Shown: in pieces, positions 25,531-32,082 of the stretch
How positions within the stretch are numbered: the stretch's first letter is position 1
How the letters are laid out: each line of letters starts with the position of its first letter
NCBI GenBank assembly: GCA_943370025.1
Contig: CALRPI020000006.1
Coordinates: forward strand, 38,833 to 102,832
Direction of reading: 5' to 3'
DNA: 64,000 bases
DNA from: JAAUUE01 sp943370025
Lineage (GTDB): Bacteria; Cyanobacteriota; Cyanobacteriia; Cyanobacteriales; JAAUUE01
The notes under the pieces: generated by a model
Seen by the model: only the letters and a program-made list of their open reading frames with translations
Databases searched by the model: none
What the model was told of the DNA's origin: nothing
Position numbers and translations under genes: made by a program

Positions 25531-25780
25531 TTTGATCAGGGTAGATAGTTTCTACGTCTAGGGTGTTGCGGAATGCTTCGGGATCGTCTGGAGATGCTTC
25601 GATCGTGTCGCCTTCGGTAGTGAATTTTAACCATCCCCCAAATAGTTCAACGAGGTAGGCTTCACCGTCTTTTAATATCTCTAAGATTGCGCCATCAGTC
25701 CCGCGTGGGGCAGTGCCTCCAGCATGGAGTTGAATGTCTTGGTTTAAGGTAATTGCCTCAAACATTTGAAACTTACTCAT
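25454..25780 (-). CDS. DUF4926-domain protein with replaced C-terminus
   Basis: 108 aa. Residues 1-85 (MFEAITLNQDIQLHAGGT, AILEILKDGEAYLVELF, then DVETIYPDQI) fit the small beta-barrel-like DUF4926 family, often encoded beside DUF6883. The last 20 or so residues (NPVHPTELAETPDY, then CTALSHDRNG) are the antisense translation of the RAYT relic at 25426-25530, so the native end was probably lost. Its start overlaps the DUF6883 stop by 4 bp (ATGA), which implies translational coupling. It may be the antidote of that pair, but this is inference. Confidence 0.65.
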   Translation of the reverse strand: MSKFQMFEAITLNQDIQLHAGGTAPRGTDGAILEILKDGEAYLVELFGGWLKFTTEGDTIEASPDDPEAFRNTLDVETIYPDQINPVHPTELAETPDYCTALSHDRNG

Positions 25781-26118
25781 ATTGATTGCCTCCTAATGCG
25801 TTGGGGTACGGCTGTAATAAATCTAGCAATATTTTCATCTTTCAGGACAATCCAAGCGGTGAGGATTTCTCTGAGTTGTCCATGATGATCGGCTATTAAA
25901 ATCTGTGCTGTATATCTATCTCCATAGACATCTTGACGCTGGAATATCAAGTCTTGGGGGGCAACTCTCTGCAAAATTACATCATGGATTGCTTCGGCGC
26001 TGTCATATCCCATCACATTTTGCCAAAATCGACTTTTATCACCGCCTTTGCCTTGTTTGCCACTGTAGCTAAACAGATATTGCGCTTTGGCGATCGGAAA
26101 TTCGAGGCGATCGATCAT
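25777..26118 (-). CDS. DUF6883-domain protein (possible toxin of a DUF6883/DUF4926 pair)
   Basis: 113 aa. Motifs KAQYLFSYSGKQGKGGDKSRF and the C-terminal LREILTAWIVLKDENIARFITA, with an Arg-rich end, resemble DUF6883 proteins. Members occur at the C-termini of polymorphic toxins and in two-gene operons. The ATG overlaps the end of a Uma2 remnant, because a deletion fused the Uma2 5' end to the sequence just upstream of this gene. Activity is unknown. Confidence 0.65.
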   Translation of the reverse strand: MIDRLEFPIAKAQYLFSYSGKQGKGGDKSRFWQNVMGYDSAEAIHDVILQRVAPQDLIFQRQDVYGDRYTAQILIADHHGQLREILTAWIVLKDENIARFITAVPQRIRRQSI

Positions 26119-26200
26119 GATGCTGCAAAAACTCCTCTAAGGTTATCTCAAGCTCTGGGGACTGGTTAGGTTGATTAGCTTTAGAAATAGTAGAAACCAT
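26119..26200 (-). pseudogene. Uma2 5' stub (cassette copy 3)
   Basis: ATG 26200 opens MVSTISKANQPNQSPELEIT then LEEFLQ, as in Uma2 copies 1 and 2, and switches at TTTTTGCAG to CATCATGATCGATCGCC, the sequence that follows the Uma2 stop in copy 1. The whole Uma2 body is missing, consistent with deletion between two TTTTTGCAGC repeats. Confidence 0.8.
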
Positions 26201-26260
26201 TGGCGAACCTCCTAAATTTTCCTGAATTTGCTATGTATATTTCACTTTAAACCTTTAGGG

Positions 26261-26295
<35 letters not shown>

Positions 26296-26508
26296 TTAAT
26301 CTGTTTTTTCCTTAACACTTTTTCCTTTTGCCTTGACAATAGTTGCTCCTAAAATTCGGGTAATTTCTTCGGCTTCCTGAGCGATCGGAGTAAGCCGACT
26401 TTCGGAGATGATGTTGGTGGCGGCGAGAAGTTTTAGCCAATAGAGGGTTTCTCTTGCTTCTTTGAGAGCTATAGAATTTTTGCTGATAAAGTCGGCTTTG
26501 CATTTCAA
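26296..26508 (-). pseudogene. Four-helix-bundle (S23/IVP-like) protein, N-terminally truncated
   Basis: The 70-aa frame contains SKNSIALKEARETLYWLKLL and ELTRIL-like C-terminal sequence (EAEEITRILGATIVKAKG), the second half of the four-helix-bundle family also found as 23S rRNA intervening-sequence proteins. The full family is about 120 aa; the first two helices are missing. Upstream is only heptamer-repeat DNA. Probably a remnant. Confidence 0.6.
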
Positions 26509-26623
26509 GGAAAAAGTAAAAAGTAAAAATTTCTTTTTGTATTATTCTAGCTATGGTGAAATATCTAAATCTATCCGCATCTTACTTTTTTCTTTTTCGT
26601 TTCTACTTTTTACTTGTCACCTG

Positions 26624-29053
26624 CTACAGTCTACAAGTCTTGCTACGAGAAAAGAAGCCGCATACGCGCCCGATCAGCTCAAAATCTAGTATCTCCCCAC
26701 TCATCCTCTCCACCCGATCCCCAATCCACCTGACCGGGAGGTGTCCCTCTAGCGACATAATATCTCTATCAAAAAAATGTTTGGAGTAGATATACTTTCC
26801 TTTTTCTTTCCATGCAGTACGATCGCAAAATTTCTCCCAAACCTCATCACTGGGATAACTAAAATCAAAACCACCACATTCTACATAAATTTTCTCCTGG
26901 ACACTAAAGCCATAAAGTCCATTGCTATGCTTGACCCACAGGTAATCGATCGCCAATAGCTCATCACAGGGAAACTCTTTTAAGTCTTTCTCGCTAAACC
27001 ATCGCCCCTCGTCCTTGCCCACCGCCGTAATCATCAAGCGATAGGTTTCTTGATCTGCCTCCTGCCATTGCTTGTTTTTGAGATAATCTTCTAACTTTTG
27101 ATAACGAGAATTAGTGACAGATTGCTTTACTCCTTCCAGTGCTTTCTGTTCGGCAATGGATAAATTTAAGCGCTTCTCAGTTTGTTTATAGATGCGATAG
27201 GCGAGGTCATTGTGCTTTTGATTAAGTGCTTCTTGAATTAGTTTTGTGGGATTAACCATCGCTGCATAAAACAAGATCACATCTTGCCATGCACTAATTC
27301 CTAGGCATTTGTAGAGCAACTTCTCCCCATCTTGTCGCAAACGCACCAGTTCGCAAGCAGCTAGAAATTCTTGAAAACTGAGATGGGCAAATTGATAAAC
27401 AGCATAAGTATGCCCATCCTTTTTCACTAGCAACTCGCTAATATCTTCGGCTTGCTTCAGAAACTCTTTTGCTGAAACATCAGGGTCTATTTTTTGCAGT
27501 GCGATCTTAATGTACTCTAACAAATCAGCTTCAGGAATTTGCTTAAATCCTTCATTCTCAAAGTGTTCTAAGGTGATTGGCAAATCATCAGCAAGAAATT
27601 TTGTTGTTCCGCCACACATCATTTCTAGCGCCACAAATTGCAATACTTCCTGACGCTGACTAATAGAATTGAGAACTAAAAACACACCCTTCGCACTTGC
27701 CCGTCGTCCTAACTGCAACTCACAAATATCTTGATATAGTTCCACCTTGCGCTGAGGCAACTCCGCCCCTTGCTTATTATCTCGATGAAACCTTGCCATC
27801 ATATTCAACAGCAACGCATTCCCCGCCAAATCCCTAAGTTCTGGACGAGCTTCAATTTGTGCTAATAACTTCTCTGCTTTTTCCTTTGCCTTGGCTTCCA
27901 CATCGGGGGTATTGCGTCCACCCCTTGCATAGCGCTCCTGACAGATATACCACTGCTCCACAAACTGTTGACGCTGCTCTGAATTAAAATCTTGAATCCA
28001 AAAACTCGCTGTCGGTTTTCTGGCTGTATAGTCCTCAGTATATGCGGTGGGTCGGGATGTTAAAATAAATACAGATTCGGGATATTGGCGCATTTCGTCA
28101 CTCAGCCAAGCACTCACCTTTGCCCGCTCCGCAGGTGGCACTTCATCAAAACCATCAAACATGACCAAAGCATCCCCACGCTTGAGAATATTCAACGCCC
28201 AATTGTTCGGCACAGGTTCAAGAGGCTTTATTTTCGTCAATCTGCCAATGTGGTAGTTAGTCAAAAGTTCCGGCAAATTAGGCGGATTATCTTTAATGAG
28301 TTCTTTCCAACAACCTCCTAAAATCAACAAGAAGGGAATTAAAGCCGGAACTTGATATTTGCTATAACTACCTTTGCAATATTCCTGTGTGCTGTAGATA
28401 TAGGCGAGATGTTTTAACAGGGTTGATTTGCCATAGCCACCCCATGCTCTAATAGCGATTTGCCGCAGGCGATTATCTTTTCTTACCAGTTCTAGTAATT
28501 GCCAAATTTGCAGTTGTTCACAGGCTTCAGCCCGATTTTTAGCGCGATCGCGAAACTCATAGCCTCTAGTCATCGAGTCAGCGCTTAATTCCAAAGGCAC
28601 AAATATCTCCCTCAGCAAAGGATTACTCACTATCAGACCTTCATCACGCATCCCCACCACATTGTCCTCATGGCAGTCCCACTCTTGACACTTGAGATAT
28701 TTCTCCGTAAATCCTAGCGATCGCCAGTTTGCTACGACATTTTCGCCAAGTTTATCAATTCCTTCATTGGCTGATTCCCCTATTTTTTGAAAGCGCTTCT
28801 TATTGCCCGTATGGATTGGTTCTAACAGCAAAGTTGCATAGGATATGCCCGCCCCAATTAATGCCGAAGCGATCGCCTTGGGAATATCACTTGCCCAAAA
28901 TAATTGGTGAACAGCACCAACCCCACCACCAGCAATACCCCCAATCTTGATCCCTTTCAAAACAAAGTCGGTAATTTTTTCTTCGAGGGATAGCTTTGGC
29001 TTCGATTCTGGCTTTGATTCTAGTTTTGATTCTGATTCTGGTTCTTGAGTCAT
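26624..29053 (-). CDS. STAND NTPase: N-terminal membrane region, NACHT, C-terminal GUN4 domain
   Basis: An 809-aa protein. Residues 1-22 are a Glu/Ser/Lys repeat. Two hydrophobic segments follow (GIKIGGIAGGGVGAVHQLF and IPKAIASALIGAGISYATLL, about 35-80). The NACHT domain has P-loop GGYGKSTLL (about 204-212), Walker B ALVMFDGFDEVP and LTSRPT. A helical region contains YQFAHLSFQEFLAACEL, as in many NACHT proteins. Residues 650-785 match GUN4, the tetrapyrrole-binding regulator of Mg-chelatase: LKNKQWQEADQETYRLM, CDELLAIDYLWVKHSNGLYG, FSVQEKIYVECGG, EGHLP. GUN4 occupies the sensor position. It could couple tetrapyrrole or redox state to a membrane effector; that is inference. It sits among decayed toxin genes. 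Confidence 0.85.
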   Translation of the reverse strand: MTQEPESESKLESKPESKPKLSLEEKITDFVLKGIKIGGIAGGGVGAVHQLFWASDIPKAIASALIGAGISYATLLLEPIHTGNKKRFQKIGESANEGIDKLGENVVANWRSLGFTEKYLKCQEWDCHEDNVVGMRDEGLIVSNPLLREIFVPLELSADSMTRGYEFRDRAKNRAEACEQLQIWQLLELVRKDNRLRQIAIRAWGGYGKSTLLKHLAYIYSTQEYCKGSYSKYQVPALIPFLLILGGCWKELIKDNPPNLPELLTNYHIGRLTKIKPLEPVPNNWALNILKRGDALVMFDGFDEVPPAERAKVSAWLSDEMRQYPESVFILTSRPTAYTEDYTARKPTASFWIQDFNSEQRQQFVEQWYICQERYARGGRNTPDVEAKAKEKAEKLLAQIEARPELRDLAGNALLLNMMARFHRDNKQGAELPQRKVELYQDICELQLGRRASAKGVFLVLNSISQRQEVLQFVALEMMCGGTTKFLADDLPITLEHFENEGFKQIPEADLLEYIKIALQKIDPDVSAKEFLKQAEDISELLVKKDGHTYAVYQFAHLSFQEFLAACELVRLRQDGEKLLYKCLGISAWQDVILFYAAMVNPTKLIQEALNQKHNDLAYRIYKQTEKRLNLSIAEQKALEGVKQSVTNSRYQKLEDYLKNKQWQEADQETYRLMITAVGKDEGRWFSEKDLKEFPCDELLAIDYLWVKHSNGLYGFSVQEKIYVECGGFDFSYPSDEVWEKFCDRTAWKEKGKYIYSKHFFDRDIMSLEGHLPVRWIGDRVERMSGEILDFELIGRVCGFFSRSKTCRL

Positions 29054-29282
29054 GGCGCTGGAGGGGCGATCGTATTGCTAGCATTATAAAACGATAAAAT
29101 AAATTGGGATGATGAAAAGTGAGCAATCAAGAAAATATCTAAAAAATATGGGTGTTGTTTTATATCCCTTTTCTATCACCTTCCAAAATCCTGACGAATT
29201 TCCGCCATTACAGCCAATAACACCTAACGAAAGAATCAGGTTTTGACCCCTGTTTTTCGGGGAGTGAGAAAAGAGGGATAGT

Positions 29283-29534
29283 AGGCGATCGCTCCACATC
29301 CGTGAAACCCAGCTAGGGGCAGACCATCCAGACACCGCCCAAAGCTTGAACAATTTGGCGGAACTTTACGAAGCGATGGGACGCTACAGCGAAGCTGAAC
29401 CTTTGTATGGGCGAGCTTTGGGAATTTTGACAAAAAGTTTAGGAGAAAATCATCCCCATACTCAATCTGTGATGTCTGCCTTAATGATGCTGAAAATTCA
29501 AAATCTAACAGGTTTAGATGCTACGACCTTATAA
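29283..29534 (+). pseudogene. Fragment of a TPR (kinesin-light-chain-type) STAND gene
   Basis: The frame reads RSLHIRETQLGADHPDTAQS, LNNLAELYEAMGRYSEAEPL, then LGENHPHTQS to a stop. It has the same 42-residue unit as the array at 9464-12046, about 1.5 units long and the 3' end of a gene. Homology begins exactly at a HIP1 octamer (29285-29292). No NTPase domain precedes it. Confidence 0.8.
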
Positions 29535-29658
29535 TTTGCTAGGCAAGACCTTAACAATTCCCGGTAAAGACGGAGATGATGTGCCTAGATATCTAGAAAA
29601 ACAATTACAAGAATTATTGACTGAATTAGAAAGATTGAGAAATAGCGGAGAGTTATGA
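29518..29658 (+). CDS. Small protein (46 aa) upstream of HicB-like gene
   Basis: ATG 29518 encodes MLRPYNLLGKTLTIPGKDGD then a basic/amphipathic helix (YLEKQLQELLTELERL). It starts inside the last codons of the TPR fragment and its TGA overlaps the ATG of the HicB-like gene by 4 bp, so translational coupling is plausible. No family is recognised. It might start at TTG 29539 instead. Shine-Dalgarno is weak. Confidence 0.45.
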   Translation: MLRPYNLLGKTLTIPGKDGDDVPRYLEKQLQELLTELERLRNSGEL

Positions 29659-29873
29659 ATCAATACAGCATGATTGTGCAATGGTCAGCAGAAGATCAAC
29701 TTTTTTTGGTAACAATTCCCGAATTTCGTGATTTAGTGATCATGCCCTGCACCCATGGCAAAACCCGTCTAGAAGAAATCTGTAACGGTGAAGAAGTCAT
29801 CGAAATGTACCTAGAAGCTTGGCAAGCCGAAGGTGAAACCATCCTCGCGCCGCAAATCCTCCAAGCTGCCTAA
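29655..29873 (+). CDS. HicB-family antitoxin-like protein
   Basis: 72 aa with the HicB partial RNase-H-like fold pattern: MNQYSMIVQWSAEDQLFLVT, PEFRDLVIMP, THGKTRLEEICNGEEVIEM. No DNA-binding tail is present, as in many cyanobacterial short HicB proteins. Its start overlaps the upstream 46-codon gene. No HicA toxin lies next to it, so it may be orphan or work with the upstream small protein. Confidence 0.75.
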   Translation: MNQYSMIVQWSAEDQLFLVTIPEFRDLVIMPCTHGKTRLEEICNGEEVIEMYLEAWQAEGETILAPQILQAA

Positions 29874-30033
29874 CTCTCCACCTCAGAAAAACATCTGCGA
29901 TCACCAGCTCTAGCCAACGGCAGCACCGACTCCCTCTCCCCCTTCGACTTCGCTCGGCAGCACCCATCCCCTCACCCAGCAGTTGCTCCAACAGATGAGA
30001 GAATAATTGAGATCCCCTATCTGGTGAATCTTT

Positions 30034-30153
30034 ATGAAAATCTATCTCGACACCAGCCCCCTCAATCGTCCCTTTGACGATCTCTACAAAGGTACAATGC
30101 AATTATGTAATCCCACCGAATTTATTTTGCTGACATCGCGTTTGGAGCAATAA
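30034..30153 (+). pseudogene. PIN-domain toxin 5' stub
   Basis: MKIYLDTSPLNRPFDDL is the start of a PIN ribonuclease (MKIYLDT---NRPFDD, first catalytic Asp present), followed by unrelated residues and TAA after 39 codons. The remaining PIN body is missing. The catalytic site cannot form. Confidence 0.6.
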
Positions 30154-30195
30154 CTTATAAACATAAATCTTCCCAGTCTGCCGCGATCGCGCGAC

Positions 30196-30378
30196 TTGCA
30201 TCAAGAAGCACTCAATATCTTGATAGAAAATATGGGCATTGCCAAAGCCGCAATTTTTGTCGGCGATACATTTTGGCAACCAGTCAACTATCTCAAAACC
30301 AAAGATCAATTATTTGCTAACGAAACAGTTGAAAGCATTTATGAGAAAGTCATTGCATGGCGAGAACAGCTAGAGTAA
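30196..30378 (+). CDS. Uncharacterised small protein, possibly a truncated antitoxin
   Basis: 60 aa from TTG 30196: HQEALNILIENMGIAKAAIF, then TKDQLFANETVESIYEKV. The frame is open upstream to a HIP1-like CCGCGATCGCGCG, so the true start is unclear and the gene may be a fragment. It resembles nothing I can name. It lies between a PIN stub and an antitoxin-like gene, so a toxin-antitoxin role is possible. Confidence 0.4.
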   Translation: MHQEALNILIENMGIAKAAIFVGDTFWQPVNYLKTKDQLFANETVESIYEKVIAWREQLE

Positions 30379-30403
30379 TTGAAAATAAGTGAAGGAAAAC
30401 CCC

Positions 30404-30658
30404 ATGACCATCAAAGAACAACTAATTCAAGAAATTGAAAATATTCCCAACTCCATGCTAGGAGAAATTTTTAACTTTGTGCGGTTTCTCAAAGCCCAAC
30501 AACCCCAAACTGATTTCATGGAATTTGCAGGCATGGCAGCCGATATTGAGAACGTAATGCAAGAAATCGTAGAAGAAACAGAAGCTAATCGCCAACTAGA
30601 TTTGAATAGAAAGATGCTCAACAACAAATGCAAAGATTCGATCGCCTTGCGGAAATAA
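30404..30658 (+). CDS. DUF2281-like antitoxin with altered C-terminus
   Basis: 84 aa from ATG 30404 (AAGGA lies 8-12 nt upstream). IKEQLIQEIENIPNSMLGEI followed by FNFVRFLKAQ is the typical N-terminus of small VapB-type/DUF2281 antitoxins paired with PIN toxins. The end (RKMLNNKCKDSIALRK) runs in another frame through the remains of a VapC gene, so the original end was lost in a fusion deletion. Confidence 0.65.
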   Translation: MTIKEQLIQEIENIPNSMLGEIFNFVRFLKAQQPQTDFMEFAGMAADIENVMQEIVEETEANRQLDLNRKMLNNKCKDSIALRK

Positions 30659-30790
30659 GCGAAGTCATCCCCTACGATCGAGCGATCTCCGATACCGCCA
30701 GTCAAATCTATGCCAATCTCAGAACAAGGGGCACTACTCATCACCGCGATCGATTTATTCATAGCTGCTACTGCCGTTTATATAGCGATC
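30628..30790 (+). pseudogene. VapC PIN-toxin 3' fragment with frameshift
   Basis: In the +1 frame relative to the antitoxin: MQRFDRLAEISEVIPYDRAI, SDTASQIYANLRTRG. Then a one-base shift continues as ALLITAIDLFIAATAVYIA, the conserved C-terminal PIN block. The N-terminal half with the first catalytic Asp is gone. A palindromic element starts at its end. Confidence 0.7.
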
Positions 30791-30867
30791 CTAATTGATT
30801 TTAGAATTTTAGAGGGTTGAGAACGGCTCCCCGGAGGGGAGCCGTTCTCAACCCATTTAGGATCGCT
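30784..30867. repeat. AGCGATCCTAA-ended hairpin element, copy 1
   Basis: Ends AGCGATCCTAA and TTAGGATCGCT bracket a strong hairpin (GTTGAGAACGGCTCCCC / GGGGAGCCGTTCTCAAC). Other copies: 40121-40207 and, reversed, 61672-61758. About 85 bp, no coding content. Confidence 0.85.
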
Positions 30868-30974
30868 ACAGTGATTACTCTCTAATCACAGCTAACGTAA
30901 AACATTTCCAAAATATTCCCTACCTTGAATATGAAGACTGGTCTGTTTGAGATTCTTGCGATTGATTAGTCCCA

Positions 30975-31871
30975 TTAGTCCAAAAAATTCAAAACTAGTT
31001 GCCAAACTTTCGGGAAAAGTTCTTGATCCGCTGGATCAAACCAGTTGATTTCTGGGCGAGAATGAAACCATGTTTTTTGACGTTTAGCAAATTGCCGAGT
31101 ATGCAAAATAGTCTGTTCGATCGCCCTTTCTAAATTCACCTCTCCCCGCAAATACTGCCCCAATTCCTGATAGCCCAAAGTATTCAGCAAAGATAAATCT
31201 GCCCCATACTTTTTAGTTAAATACTCCACCTCTGCTAACCAGCCCATTTCTAACATTTGCTGAGTTCGCTGCTGGATGCGGGCTTCGAGAACCTGCCAAC
31301 CACTATCCAAGCCAATAGTCAGGATGCCGTAACTAGGAGGATTCTCGCCCTGTTGAGCAGAAATCGGTATCCCCGTCACATAAAAAACTTCCAGCGCTCG
31401 TAAAGTTCTAATATGATCGTTGGGATGAATTTTTTTGGTTGCATCAGGATCCACTTGAGTCAACATTTGATAAAGCTGGGTTTGGGGAAGAGTAGCAAGT
31501 TGCGATCGCAGTTCCGGTTGGGGAGCGACTCTAGGAATTTTCATCCCCTGGGTAATAGCCTTGATGTACAAACCAGTTCCCCCCACTAATAAAGGGACTA
31601 AACCCTGCTGTTGATGACGGTTAATCAGCTCCTGCGCCTGATCTTGATAATCTGCCACCGTCAGAGTTTCCCTTGGATCGCAGATATCTATTAAATAGTG
31701 GGGAATTTGGGCGCGATCGCGCTGGGATGGTTTGGCTGTGCCCAGATCAAACTCCCGGTATACCTGACGGGAATCTGCACTGAGGATCACCGTTTGCAGT
31801 TTTGCGGCTAAGTCGATCGCCAGTCTAGATTTTCCTGTAGCTGTAGCCCCGCAAATGACAATTAATTTCAT
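30975..31871 (-). CDS. miaA: tRNA dimethylallyltransferase
   Basis: MiaA adds the dimethylallyl group to A37 of tRNAs reading UNN codons. P-loop GATATGKS (8-15), the substrate motif SADSRQVYREFDLGTAKPS, PHYLIDICDP, LLVGGTGLYIKAI and the tRNA-binding TRQFAKRQKTWF are all present. The 298-aa length is normal. It is divergent from gyrB, 211 bp apart. Confidence 0.97.
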   Translation of the reverse strand: MKLIVICGATATGKSRLAIDLAAKLQTVILSADSRQVYREFDLGTAKPSQRDRAQIPHYLIDICDPRETLTVADYQDQAQELINRHQQQGLVPLLVGGTGLYIKAITQGMKIPRVAPQPELRSQLATLPQTQLYQMLTQVDPDATKKIHPNDHIRTLRALEVFYVTGIPISAQQGENPPSYGILTIGLDSGWQVLEARIQQRTQQMLEMGWLAEVEYLTKKYGADLSLLNTLGYQELGQYLRGEVNLERAIEQTILHTRQFAKRQKTWFHSRPEINWFDPADQELFPKVWQLVLNFLD

Positions 31872-31935
31872 AGATTCTATCCCCCCAAAAAATACCCCGC
31901 AAATCCCCTAAATTTCGCCTTTAACCCATTTGTGT

Positions 31936-31941
31936 TATAAT
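31936..31941 (+). promoter_or_regulatory. Candidate -10 box of gyrB promoter
   Basis: TATAAT, a perfect -10 hexamer, lies in AT-rich DNA 142 bp before the gyrB start. A -35 element is poor (TTTCGC at 17-bp spacing). Assigned from sequence alone. Confidence 0.4.
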
Positions 31942-31974
31942 TTTAGGGTATTTTCTACCTTTAGCCTATTTTAG

Positions 31975-32051
31975 AGGTCATTTATAAATAGCTAGAGGGG
32001 AGGACTTTTTGCCTGCAGCGAGAGCGAAAAATCCTACTTTACAAATGACCT
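31975..32051 (+). promoter_or_regulatory. Structured leader of gyrB
   Basis: AGGTCATTTAT (31975-31985) pairs with ACAAATGACCT (32041-32051), and an inner pair AGGACTTTTTG / CGAAAAATCCT closes a second stem. The fold would lie within the gyrB 5' untranslated region if the -10 at 31936 is used. It could also be a small repeat element. Confidence 0.4.
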
Positions 32052-32082
32052 TTTATGGGCTAAAGACTGATATTTTTGGAGT

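Noticed and set aside
31872..32082. Possible tRNA or riboswitch upstream of gyrB
   Set aside because: The stems do not form a cloverleaf and match no riboswitch core I know; kept only as a structured leader.
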